Positions 1-11,789 of a stretch of 64,000 nt of DNA are shown here, piece by piece. The position numbers and the translations under genes were made by a program. Position 1 is the stretch's first letter. Each line of letters begins with the position of its first letter. Location: positions 5,872,001 to 5,936,000 of the forward strand of contig NC_134970.1 in assembly GCF_965638725.1 (NCBI RefSeq), in the 5' to 3' direction. The notes beneath the pieces are model-generated. The model worked only from the letters and a program-made list of their open reading frames with translations. It searched no databases and was not told where the DNA came from. This DNA comes from Aptenodytes patagonicus. Taxonomy: Eukaryota > Chordata > Aves > Sphenisciformes > Spheniscidae.

Positions 1-3000
1 CCCCTGCTCCAAGGCCACGACCAGCCCCGTGTGACTTGGGTAGCCTCAAGAGCTGCCCTGGGGTGGGTTTATAATCTCTCCGGTGCTCCCAGCTCCACCT
101 CCTGCAGCCCACAGGCTCCTCCAGGCAGTGGCAAACACAGGTATCCTCAATTAAGAGCCAGGATTAGGGCAGGGAAGCAACCTCCTCACCTTTCCACAGG
201 TATTCTGCAGGAAGGAGGAGTTACACCTGGCTCCCAGGGAGCCTCCCCCCTTCCGAAATACCCCCAGGTGATCCCACCACCTCCTACCACAGCCCCAAAG
301 ATGAGCGTGGTGTGAAGCCAAGTCAACCAGAGCAATGCAAGGGAAGGTGCCCACTGCTTGTGGGGGTTTAAGAGAGGCAGCGAGCATCGCTGCCGGGCTC
401 GTATGCACCTGATGGGGACGTGAGCTGATGCCAGCATTTCGGGTTTCCCAAATCTCGGTGCCTGCGTGGCCGTCAGAGAGCTGTCACCCTGCTCAGGTCA
501 CCGCAAGAGAAGTGCAGGGGCAGCGGGGAGAGCTCTTCCCCCGTGGGCTCAGGGTAGTGTTGATTTTAGCAGGCGACTTCCAGCCGGCCGAGAAGCACGC
601 GCGGGTCTGCTCACGTCGAGCTGTCTCCCCGCTCGAAATCCCTTAAAGAAGAGCTGCCTGCTGCTGGATTACAGCAATGGCTTGGTTCGAACGGGCCTGG
701 CGGGCAGACCGATGCTCAGCGCAGCGGCCGTGGCTCCAGCTGCTCTTGTCCCCAAGATGAAGATGCAGCATGAAGCTCTGGAAACTCATCCTTGCCCAGA
801 GCTGGCTCAGCCCTGCTTATCTGCTCACGGCAGGGATGCTCAGCTCCCGCTGCCCTTCTCCTGGGCTTTGCTCCAGGCTTGTCCCACAGCCCGTTGCTGC
901 CTTCACCCAGCACCCTGCAAGCAGTCCCTCTTTTTATACCCCCACCCAGCAAATCTGCCTGTCTTAAAGGGGTGATTAAGCATCTTCACTTAGGAAAGGG
1001 GAAACTGAGGCACGGGAGAACAGTCCCCGAGCAAACCAGCTGCAGAGAAACCCAACATCCCCACGCAATGACCAGACCCTCCATCCCTTTCCCCACCGCC
1101 TCCCCCTGCAACGGCACCCCAAAGGGCGGCCTGGCTCCGGGTGGGAAGCCCCTCTCCGGCCCCTCGGTTCTCCCTGGCATGGATGCAGCTCCCCGGGAGC
1201 CGCTGCCCGGCTGCGTGGCCGTTCCCCTCCCGGCAGCTACTTTCCTAGATTAAAAATCATGCGCTCATCGCCTTGGCGCGGCGCCACGGAGCCTCTCACT
1301 TGTTTTTATTGACAGCACCACCTTTCGCTGATTAAAATTCCTTTAAGTGCACCCGATGGCTAATTCCGGCCCCGAGGCCAGGGATGCTGTCACTGTCCCG
1401 TCCCTCGTCCCCTGTCCCCCCCCCATATCGGGTCTTTCTGCCCATGTTCCCTCTCTGCTGCATCCCAGCCTGCCGGCCCCGCTGCGTGTCCTCGGGTGCC
1501 ATGTGTGCCTCCCTCCCCGCGTGGTCTTTCCTTGGCTTCAAAAATAAAGGAAAAAAGAGTCAAAAATGCTCCTGGAGATGGGGGAAAGGGTGATTTTTAT
1601 TTGGGAAAAGAAATTGGGGGGTGTAAGGGTGTGCCAGGCTCCATCCCCATCCCTTGTGCCCCTTGTCCTGCTTGGCTGGTGCTGGATTTATACCCAGAGG
1701 GATGGAGAGACAAGAAGCACGGGCCAGGAGGGGAGTCGTGCCAAAAGCACCCGAATCCAAGCCTTGCGGCAAGAAACAAGCAGCGGCACTAACGAAATCC
1801 CTGCTGGCCCTGGGCTGGGGCTGCCGGAATTGTCGGGCTCGGCTGGGATCGCCCGCCGGCAGGGATGGGCTGCTCCGTGGGGATATGGGGAACGCTGGGA
1901 GCATCCCACTGCCCGCTGGGGAGCCGGATGAGCGAGTCCAAAAACGGTTTGAATTCCTCGTGGGGACGGCCGAAGTGGCACATGGTGGTGGTCCCCGGGG
2001 CAGGGCCACAAGCAGCATCAATAAACCATCCTTTCTGCTCCCCTTTGGGCTTTCTGCTCCCTCCGGGAGCTGTTGCTCCTCCATAGCTGGTCCCAGTGCT
2101 CCCCCCAAGAGGGTTTTGCCCTCAGGGGTCCAGCCTCTCCCATCTCCATCCCGCGACCCACCATGACCCTCCTGTGTCTCTGCGGTCCGTCGGGCAGTCG
2201 GGGTGCCCACAGCCGTGAGCCGCGCGGCCCGGTGCACAGCCCCAGCCCAGCACGATGGAGCATCCAGAGCAAGAGCTAAGGAAGCCCTGCGCCAGCCCTG
2301 CACCACCACCTCCTGCACTCGGACACCCCCAGGGTGTCCTGCGGTGAAGGACCTTACCTGGCTGATGGCTCACGTCCACCTTCGTGCAGGCTCAGAAAGG
2401 CTTGGCACCGCTTCACACCCATCTCCCTGCCCCAAATCTAGGCTGGGGGCATGATACGCTCATCCTATAGCCCCGGGGTCGGGTGTAGAGGGACTTACCT
2501 CTCTCACCGAGCCAACAGCCAAGGAGGGAGGAGGAAGGAGAGGGGCAGCCTGGAGAGCTGGGGGGTCCCTGGGGACACGCTCGGTCCCTGAGTCACCGGT
2601 TTGTTCTTCCTGATTAATTTTTTGCACAGGGGTTAGTGGGGAACAGGTTGCAAATGGCCGATGCGGTACAGAACGGTGATGGGAAGAGGCTTTGTCCAGG
2701 ATGGAGAAGGGACCTTGTCTTGCTGCTGAGGGACGCTACAGGGGACATCTCCAGCCAGCTTTGGACCAACCACCCACAACGTGACCACCCTGTCCCTAAA
2801 CCCACCTCAGACTGCGCCGGTCCCCTTGAGGTTCACCCTCAAGCACCGCCAAGACGCTCCGAGCGCTCGCGGTCCCCAAACGCTGCGGGAGCAGGACCCC
2901 GGGGGGATGCAGGTGCCCGGCATCGCTTGAACGAGCATCCCTGATCAGCCAGCCCAAGCACTCAGTATCGATCCGATGATCAGTCCGTGACCACGGCCAC

Positions 3001-3950
3001 GTCGGAGAAGGGCCATGGCATTCAGTACCACCAGGGACCCAGCAGCACCGCGGGGCTCTCGCAAGGGCTCTCTGCGGCCGCAGCGGGAAGCGGAGCATCT
3101 CGCTCCCGGCCTCGGAGGAAGGCTCTCGCTTTAATCGCTCTTTGGCCCCCGGCCACGGATTGCTCACATTTGTGACTGCTTTCTTTTCAATTTCGTGGCA
3201 GCTTTTCGGTTCCCCCCCCCGCGCCGCCCCGGTTTTAACTGTCCCAGCCTCTCCCCGCACTGGTCTCAAATAAAAGAGCTCATGTCCCCGGGGTGGGTTG
3301 TCAACAGGTAGAGCCCCAAAATCTCCATCCTGGAGGTGTCAGCTGAGGCCCCTCCAACTCACTGCAGCAGTGATCAGAGTGGTGCCAGGTCTCTTCGGCT
3401 CTCCGGGGGCTCACGCTGCGCCTCGGGGGGTGCAGGGGGTTTAAACGTCCTTTGGAGCCGGTCAAAAGGTGACACTGAGAGCACCCCAGCCCCAGAAGGG
3501 TGTGAAATACTCAGCCCTAAACCCATGAATCAGCTTAGTGCCATCTGCCCGGCTCTGCGGCCAGGCTGCCCAGACAGCTCGGGGAGGACCAGCCCATTCA
3601 CCTCAATGCGGTGTTCACTCTGAAACCTAAGGATGGCACCGGTGTGGCCATAATGCTGATTATTTTATCTTTGATAGAGCAGGCAGAGCCAATGCATTTG
3701 TCAGCTCTGCAGTGCCTTGCCTTCAACAAATGAATATCGTGTGGATGTTGAAACCAGTCTGCCGTGGGCTTTCCAGTGGGCTCTCATCCAAGCCGTGCGA
3801 GAAAGCAAGAAGCTTGGCCACAACACCCAGGCAACGCTGCTGTTGAAATCACCGTCCCCTCTGCCAGGGACACGCGGGGTCAGGACAGGGCTTTGTGGGC
3901 AAGCAGGCAGGCGGCGATGAGGAAATACCGAGGCAGGAGGGGTACGGGAG
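1..3950. other. Downstream region, no gene recognised
   Basis: GC-rich noncoding sequence beyond the presumed KCNC4 3' end. Open frames on both strands (for example 1560-2318 minus) are low-complexity and match no family I know. No RNA gene was seen. Confidence 0.5.
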
Positions 3951-3971
3951 CTGACTCAGCTCACGGATGTC

Positions 3972-3977
3972 TTTATT
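3972..3977 (-). terminator. Possible polyadenylation signal AATAAA (minus strand)
   Basis: AATAAA reads on the minus strand about 150 bases beyond the stop codon of the candidate terminal exon. It could end a KCNC4 transcript, but other AATAAA motifs occur on this strand between 1 and 18 kb (for example at 12966-12961 and 11724-11719), so assignment is weak. Confidence 0.25.
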
Positions 3978-4124
3978 CGAACTCTAGTACGGTTGGACAG
4001 GTAGAGGCATGCGTACAGGACAGACAGAAATGGGAGTAGTATTGCCTTGATCACAGAGATATGTAACAGCGTTAGAAAGACACTGACCCTTCCAGGCCAG
4101 CCGGGTTCACCCCACCTCATTCAC

Positions 4125-4381
4125 CTATTGCTTCCCGTCCCCGTCCCTGCGCCCGAACCGACCCGCTCGTTCCCCCCCCACCCCCATCCGCTCGGGGTCT
4201 GCACCCCGGGGTAAGCACCCATGAGAAGGGGGGTGATGGTGCAGCAACCCGCTCGCGGCACCTCGAACGGAGCCTTCGAAACCCTGGAGAAGGGTCCCCA
4301 GTAGCCGTTTGACGATGGAGGCGGTCAGAGCACGGATGCAGTCGCGGGCGGCGATGTCTCGGGTGAGCAGCTGGCGAGTCT
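4125..4381 (-). CDS. Candidate KCNC4 terminal coding exon (weak)
   Basis: A pyrimidine-rich stretch ending CTCCGCCTCCAG precedes 4381 on the minus strand. The reading frame entered there is compatible with phase 1 of KCNC4 exon 3 and stays open for 84 residues to a TAG at 4127-4125. It would begin E-TRQLLTRDIAARD and continue with a plausible amphipathic segment, then become low in complexity. An AATAAA lies downstream on the same strand at 3977-3972. Against it: the exon lies 13.9 kb from exon 3, the tail is longer than usual, and I do not recognise the protein after the first few residues. It may be noncoding. Confidence 0.2.
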
Positions 4382-4654
4382 CTGGAGGCGGAGGGGCTAG
4401 GTGCATCCGAAAGCGTGGGCGAGGGGAGGGGGGCAGCCCAGGGGTGCGCTGGGGAGCCGGGCAGCGTGTACGTGGCAGGGCTGGCAGCAGGCGGGGGAGC
4501 GGGGCCGCCCTTGGCACCCCGACTTCCCCTCCCGGCCCCGCTGCCCTGCGGCACCTCTCTGGGGGGGACCCGGCTGCCAACCCCCCCCCCCCCCGCCCCG
4601 GCCACGGAGCTGGCAGCCGGAGCTTTGGGCTGCTGCGGTGGGCAAGCAAAGCTC

Positions 4655-5090
4655 CTCGGGGAGAGCATCCCTCAGCCTCCGGGAGAGCATCCCTTGGCCT
4701 CGGGGAGAGCGTCTCCCTTGGGGAATGCATCCCTTGGCCTCGGGGAGAGCGTCTCCCTTGGGGAATGCATCCCTTGGCCTCGGGGAGAGCATCTCCCTTG
4801 GGGAATGCATCCCTTGGCCTCGGGGAGAGCCTCCCTGCGCTTTGGGGAGAGCATCCCTCGGGGAATGCATCGCTCAGCCTTAGGAAGAGCATCCCTTGGC
4901 CTCAGGGAGAGCATCCCTGAGCCTTGGGGAGAGCATCCATCGGCCTTGGGGAACACATCCCTTGGGGAAAGCATCCCTTAGCCTCAGGGACAGCATCCCT
5001 CCACCTTGGGGAAAGCATCCCTCGGGGCACACATCCCTCCGCCTCGGGGAGAGCATCCCTCGGGGAAGGCATCCCTCGCCGGGGCGCTGC
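4655..5090. repeat. Minisatellite with a 40-bp core unit
   Basis: Units at 4701-4740 and 4741-4780 are identical and 4781-4820 differs by one base. Around them are degenerate copies of a roughly 20-base sub-unit of the form GGGGAGAGCATCCCTTGGCC. Several open frames cross the array on both strands because of its composition; they are not genes. Confidence 0.93.
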
Positions 5091-7427
5091 CTGCATCCAG
5101 CCGGGGCTCAGGAGAAGGTGACCACCTCACCCTGGGGGTAACTGGAAGAGAGGACGTCTTGGCAGGTGTCTGCAAATAAAGACACAAGTATAAAACACAC
5201 CATTAGACGCTGCTTTCATCGGCTATTTGTGGAGAAATAGGAGAGGGAGAGCAAGACTGAGCTTCCAGGGGACACAAACTGCAGGGTGCGGAAAACAGAG
5301 TAACTACAAAGCAAAACGGCCTTCTCCGGAGGGATGAAATGCTGCTATTCCATCAGTAAATCAGGAAAAAATGTTTTAAAAAAGCCTCAGAATGGACCCA
5401 GAGATGGAGACTTGGGAGACGATTCTCCGAGAGAAACCAGATGTAGAGTCAGGGCGATTTTGAGGGTAAAAATGAAGAGCAGAGGAAAGAAGTCACCCCT
5501 GCTGCAGCCCTCTCCTCCCGGAAAGCTGCTCTTGACCAAAACTTCCCAAGCCAACCCCAAGCCAGATGTCCCAAAGCCAAGCCTGGTGCATTTAATATCC
5601 CGCAGTGTTTTTTCTTCTCTCTCTCTCTCTCTCCCCCCCCCCCTTTCATTCATTATCATTGAATTAATTAACATTGATTGGAGCTCTGAGTCACAACACC
5701 GCCTCTACCCATGTGCCAGGACCCGGTTTCCAGGCGAGGGGCCATCAGACGGGGAGACAGCACCTGATCCACCTGATAAGCCACGGAGCTGCCCTTTCCA
5801 CCCAGGGATTTTGCTGCAAAACCCACCACCAGCTCCTGACTGTGGGTTTCTCGCGGCTTTCCCCCCTGCCGACCGAACGCAGCTCCAAAAGCATCTCATT
5901 TTCCCCGAAATAAAGGTCTCATCCTCTGTCGAGCATCACTGCGCAGCTTGGGCGAGCAGTGCCCAGCCGCGGAGGCTTTTCAAAGCCCCACATCCCAGAA
6001 AAACCCTTGGGATTCAAGTCCCCAAATCCCAGGGCTTGCAGGAGAGGTCCCCGCCTCCTGAGCTGCCACGACGGAGCGGTTCAGGGGACCCAGCATCGTC
6101 CCCCAGCAGCAATTTGGGGACCGGCGCTGGCCATGCACGAAAGGGCTGCCGAAAAATATCACCGCTCCTGGTTCAATCACTCCTGCAAGCCGCTAAAAGC
6201 TCTCGGCAGGACTGGTGGCCTGCTAGAAACATTCCCCGTCAGGTCGATTGATTTACCAGGGACACGACTCGGCTTTTAACTCCCATCTCCTCCTCCCTGT
6301 TCAAAGCCATTTTGTGTGCTAGCTCGAGACCTGCTGCCCGCATCCTCCAGGGACCTGCCTTGGAAAGCAGCTTCCCAGCCTCGGAAAAAATTAGCACGAC
6401 TAAAAATAAATAACAACAGCCGGGATTTTTTGTTTGTTTGTTTGTTTTTGTTTAATCGCTGTCCCCCAGACAAAGCCGCCACGAGAAAACCACCCTCCTG
6501 TCTCGGCTTGATTCCGCACCGCCGGTGGGTCCCAGCCCCTCTCGCCCTCGCAGCCCCTCTGCGGCGTACGGCTCCTTCCTCAGCCCTTTTTTTTTGGGTG
6601 CAGATCTGCCACCCAACGGCAGCGGGGTGATGCCCTGCCACCCCCTCCTTGGGCAAGGCAGGAGGCTTGGCACAGCTGTGACCCAGCCCTGAAAATCCCC
6701 AGGGTCTGCTGCGGTGCTGCCAGGGCCATCCTCCCCACATTTCCAGGGACGGTGGGTTCACACAGTCCCACTTTCCCCCCCCTACAAGCATCTCCCCAAA
6801 CACCCTTACGCGCTGCCTCCACGGGCTGCCAGCCTCCAGCTGCTCCAGCACAACATTTGGGTAGGTCCTACACTAACTCCGCTGTGGTCTGCCAGTGTGC
6901 TTGCTTTTTTTTTTTCCTTCTTCCCCCCCCCCCTTGAAAGATCTGTTTGCAGACAAGAGGCTCAGGAGGTGCTGCAAGAGAAATCACCAAAAGCCAAAAC
7001 ACTCCTGCAGGGACGGCTCCTTGCAGTCCCCCGGCCACCCCTCGAAGGTTTCCCCGGGCCACCCCGGGCCACTTTGCAGGTCCCTTTTCACCACTGTAAC
7101 AGGAGGGGTTTGAAGAGCCGGCAGCGCCCCGCGGGGCAGAGCACCCCACCGCGCTCCCCAGATGTTGGGGTTAAACACCTCCCAGCCAACATCTGCATCT
7201 CCCGCAACGCCCATCTCCACGGACCACGTAAAGACGGGGGGGATTTCATGACGACGGAGCAAAAGCCAGCGGCCACCTGCATCTCCCACGCTGCGAGGAC
7301 CAGAGGCGCTACCCTGGGGTCGGGGGTACAAGAGGAGGAGCACGACCCGCTCCCCAGCAGTCTGCAAAATACTTTCTGAGCCTCCGTTTACCTTTTCATG
7401 GGGGGAAAATACTCATCGAGTATTCGC

Positions 7428-7945
7428 ACCTCGAACACTGTGTTCAGTTTTGGGCCCCTCACTCCAAGAAGGACGTCGAGGTGCTGGAGCGTGTCCAGAG
7501 AAGGGCAACGAGGCTGGTGAGGGGTCTGGAGAACAAGTCTGATGAGGAGCGGCTGAGGGAACTGGGGTTGTTTAGCCTGGAGAAGAGGAGGCTGAGGGGA
7601 GACCTCATCGCTCTCTACAACTACCTGAAAGGAGGTTGTAGCGAGGTGGGGGTCGGTCTCTTCTCCCAAGTAACAAGCGATAGGACGAGAGGAAACGGCC
7701 TCAAGTTGCGGCAGGGGAGGTTTAGGTTGGATATTGGGAAAAATTTCTTCACTGAAAGGGTTGTCAAGCATTGGAACAGGCTGCCCAGGGCAGTGGTTGA
7801 GTCCCCATCCCTGGAGGTATTTAAAAGCCATGTAGATGAGGCGCTTAGGGACATGGTTTAGTGGGCATGGGGGTGTTGGGTCGACGGTTGGACTCGATGA
7901 TCTTAGAGGTCTTTTTCCAACCTTAATGATTCTATGATTCTATGA
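7428..7945 (+). mobile_element. CR1 LINE retrotransposon, 5'-truncated 3' end
   Basis: Typical avian CR1 3' segment. The plus-strand frame 7481-7861 encodes the degenerate end of the reverse-transcriptase ORF, with [18 protein letters not shown] and the [19 protein letters not shown] block. It is followed by the CR1 3' UTR and the terminal ATTCTATG repeat. The frame is still open for 126 residues but the element is 5'-truncated and cannot move on its own. It lies downstream of KCNC4 exon 3. Confidence 0.95.
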
Positions 7946-9738
7946 AAAGCGCAAGGATCGATTGCCCGGGCAGAGGTAACGAAGTAACAGACTGGGAGCT
8001 GGGAGGCACCTATTTATAAGCCCAACTGCGTCTTATTTTGCATCTGCCTCTGCTCTCCCCATTCCTCGTCAGCACGGGCAAGGGATGAGGTTGCTATTTA
8101 TTTTTTTTTTTTTTTTATTGTCATCGAATAAGCACTGAGGATTTTTCCTGGCAGTGCTGGGGAAGTTCTGGGTAGAGCAATTACTCTCTTGACATCTTAA
8201 CCTCCTGCCCGGCTGTCTGACAGGCCTTTCTGTTTTCTCAGCTCTTTCAGGCATCTCCCGAGAAACAGAGCGGTTGTTGCAACAATAACAATTAATACTT
8301 TGCACGCAACCCGGCACGGTGGCGCAGCCTCTGCGCGGCACTGGACTCCCAGTCTCCCAGGAGGAAGAGAGAAGGGAGAAGCTGCTGCTGGATGACGGAG
8401 GGGGAAACTGCCCCCAAATCCCTCCAGATCCGAAGGATGAGGCCGCTCTGGTTTTGCTCCTTAGGCTGCTGCTTTCTGCACCGGGCGCGGGTGGTTACAG
8501 GGCTTTGATCCCCGTCCCGAAGCGCTGCCAGTCCCAGCAGACGGACACACAGACAGACGGGTGCAAGGACGCAAACATCAGGGCAGCCCGATGCCACGCG
8601 GAATCTCTGATCCCGTTCCCGGTGTTGAGCATCACGTGCGTCTGCAGCCGCGATGGGGAGAGGAGCAACGGGGCACTAAAGCTCCCCTTGGTACCACGCT
8701 GCCGGGCATCGCGCTATACACGGGCGAGGGGCACGTATATGTGGTATGCGCAGTGCTTTATCTCTGTGTTCCTGCTCGATCACAGCGTCCTGCTGGGAAC
8801 AAGACAGCGGCTCAGACCCGACACGCTCACCCCATCCCATGGGAAACTCTCCTTTCCAGGCTGGAATACCGGCAGTGAGCTCCCTGCCCTGACAGTCGCT
8901 GCACACCAGTTGATTTTTTTTTTTTTTTTTTAATGCCATTTTAGGACTTGGGCAGAGGCAGCTGGACTCCTATTGATTTATTCAGTTAGTCAAGAATAAA
9001 TCAAACAACCTTGCTCTCTCCCGCTGCTTTTCGCCTTAGCTGGAACGTGCGCTCCTTGCCAGATCCCTAAACATAGATAAGCGGCTGGGAGGATATTCGG
9101 GGGAAGTATCGTATATTCTTGCTCTATTCTTGTCCTATTCTCTAGGCAGCCAATTTTGGCCACTGTTTGAGATAAAACCCTGGGCTACAGAGATATTGAG
9201 TGGTCTGCTCTTCTGATCCACTACAGCTCCTCTTAAAATCTTATCCAGGGGATTAACCCCTGCCCACTCGCCCCCAAAACCAACCCAGACCCCCACCTAA
9301 AAATAACAACATGCTGTTTTCCCCCTCCTGCATCCCCCAAATCACTTGTTCAGAAGGCGGCGGGGAGGAAGAGGGAGAAGATGCGATGGGTTTTTCAACA
9401 GTTTGGTGCCTCCCACTGAAATCCCTCCGTCTCCCATTCGGGACTCGGTTGTTTTAGAGGAGCTTTTTGCACATTAGTCATCCCTTCTCCCGAGTTGCAT
9501 AACGCCACTGCTAAAAATTGCATTGTACCAGCTCCATGTCAGCTTCATACGCAACCCTCGTTGCTCTGATGGGGATGAGATTTTGGGGGGGGGGGGGGCG
9601 TCCACCAAGGGTTTTCCACACCGGGCAACTGGCTCCCGTGTTTGGATGAGCTGATTTGGGAGCCTGGTGGGGGGAAAGGGGAGGACGGGACCTCTTGGGA
9701 TCTGTGGCTGCGTCTGCTCCGGGGTTAATCCTCTGCTT

Positions 9739-9774
9739 TCAAGAGACTCAAACCCCAAAGTTTGAGTCTCTTGA
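9739..9774. repeat. Perfect 14-bp inverted repeat with 8-base loop
   Basis: Arms TCAAGAGACTCAAA (9739-9752) and TTTGAGTCTCTTGA (9761-9774) are exact reverse complements around CCCCAAAG. No mobile-element ends or transcript features are recognised next to it. Confidence 0.95.
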
Positions 9775-11754
9775 TCTGCTTCTTCTGCAAAAGACAGGGC
9801 AGCAGAGCTGGTTTTTCATGCCTGGCTCGTCCCCAAAGTCAGCGCGTGACCTTGGTTAAATCATTTATGATTCAGAGACCACTGAAATCATGGAGGGTGA
9901 CCTTCCCTCTCGCACGGGCTGGGGATAGTCCAGCTCCTCCTGCTTCTAGAGGAGCCCGCTCCAAAGGGGAGGATGCGCCAGAGAAGCACCGGGACGGTGC
10001 CGCCGTACTCGTCCCTTCACCCAGCTCACGGGGTTTTTGGGTGATTCACGAACCTGCCGAGGTACCCCGACCGTTTGGTGCGGGAATACACTTTAATCAC
10101 AGAAATTCAAGGAATGGAGCTACACCACCAACACACGGTAAACTCAGGTGCTGCCAGCGAGGGGTGAATCACCATCACGGCACAGGGTCCACGGCACAGG
10201 GGTAGGAAACCACTACAGGACATTCTGGGCAGAGGAGGGATGCGGCTCATCCTAATTTCTCCCCAAATCTGGAGAAATCCCAGCTCCAGCACCGGGTCTA
10301 TGCGGTGCTCAGCTCCTGCTGTCAAGCCCCAGGCTCGGCTCATGGCACCAAGGTTTTTCGCCTCTTCTGCTTCCCTTTGACTCTCGCTGCTCTGCTCGCA
10401 CGGCTGGGGCAGGAGAAGGCAGGAAGGAAAGAAGAAAAGCGAAATGAAAGGCAAGAGCTTCTTGTCGGCCCCGTGTAGGACTCGGAGGGGGGTGGTTTTG
10501 GAGGCGTGGTGACTGGCTCCTCCTGTCAGCTCCTTCAACCCAGTGGGGAGGAAAAAATGTAAGCCAGACGAGGCATTTAATGCCTCCTCCTTGCGTAGCA
10601 TCTCTTCCACTGTGGCAGCAAGGAGTTTTACTGCAGGAGGCTCTCGGTGTTAACCCTTCTCTACACTGAGGGAAACTGAGGCACGGGGAGCCTGGGAAAG
10701 AGCAGGAGGGTCCCGGCTGAAGGATCTGCCAAAATCCAGCCCGGCTCCTTTGGGGTGCGGGGACCAGCCTTGCACCAAAGGGATCCTCGCTCTGCGTCAT
10801 CCCCTGAGCACCAGCTCCGGTTTGGCCGTGATGGAGGGGAAGGGCCTGACCCCCAAAAAGCTCTTGGGGCTTTTTTTTTTTTTTTTTATTGAAACACACC
10901 CAAAGCTAAGCTTTGCTCCCCATCCTCCGGCTGAAAGTCCCCAGGCTCCAGCCCCAGCGAGCTGGACTTGCTCAGAGTAAGGAAAGAGGCCGAGAGAGCA
11001 CCGGGATGAGAGTCGAGGCCGGGGATGCAGCCCCCACACCAGCCCCTTTCCGCCACCCGAGACCCAGCCGCCTCCGGGGAGGCAGAGCAGGGGCGACGGC
11101 GCTAGAAACGAACCAGAAGTCAGGGAACTGAAGGTTTTTGTTCTAGTTCAGGAAGACATCTGACATCATTCAAAATCATCCCAAAAAACTAATATACGTG
11201 AGCAAAAACCAGCAGTGCGGCAGGGAGTTTGGCACTCCAGCCTCATCCTCCCGAGGCTGGGGGAGGACCTGGTTCAAACCCAGCTCCCATCCCCATGGGG
11301 ATGCTCTGCCCCACCACCCTGCATCCGTCTCAAAAGAGGATTCATCCCCCCATCCATTTAGGCATCATTTTGTCTCAAATCTCTCATTTCTCCACTATTC
11401 AACAGCAGCAGCAGCTTTCCCAGTTGCTCCCAGGGACCCACATTCACTCCTCTGCCAACCACCTCCCAGCTCTTCATGGGAACATCTATTTTGCCAATCC
11501 TTTATCCCAGCTCCGCGTGCTCCCCACACCCAGCCCGGGGCCCTACAGCCTCCCACCTCCACGGGACCTCGGGGCTGGTTTTCAAGGCTGCCAAAGCCAC
11601 CCTCAGCCCCAGGACCATCCCTGAGGTTGGAGGAGAAGGGGAGGGGAAGGAGAGAGTGCGATTTCGGCAGAGAAAGGCACAAAACAAGAGGGGAACCGCT
11701 GCTGGGCAGGGAATAGAGGTTTATTCATCTGTTGCCTCCAGAAACTTGAGGCTG

Positions 11755-11759
<5 letters not shown>

Positions 11760-11786
<27 letters not shown>
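11760..11786. repeat. Uninterrupted A27 tract
   Basis: 27 consecutive A on the plus strand. Forty bases before it TTTATT (11719-11724) reads as AATAAA on the minus strand, so this could instead be a T-rich stretch 5' of a minus-strand polyadenylation signal. No retrocopy was recognised. Confidence 0.85.

Positions 11787-11789
<3 letters not shown>

Noticed and set aside
1560-2318. 252-codon minus-strand open frame
   Set aside because: Low-complexity composition with overlapping open frames on both strands; no recognised family.
4125-4892. 255-codon minus-strand frame as one long protein
   Set aside because: Its first two-thirds are a translation of the 40-bp minisatellite. Only the last part is kept, as a weak candidate exon.
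7481-7861. 126-codon plus-strand frame as a host gene
   Set aside because: It is the end of the CR1 reverse-transcriptase ORF in a truncated repeat.
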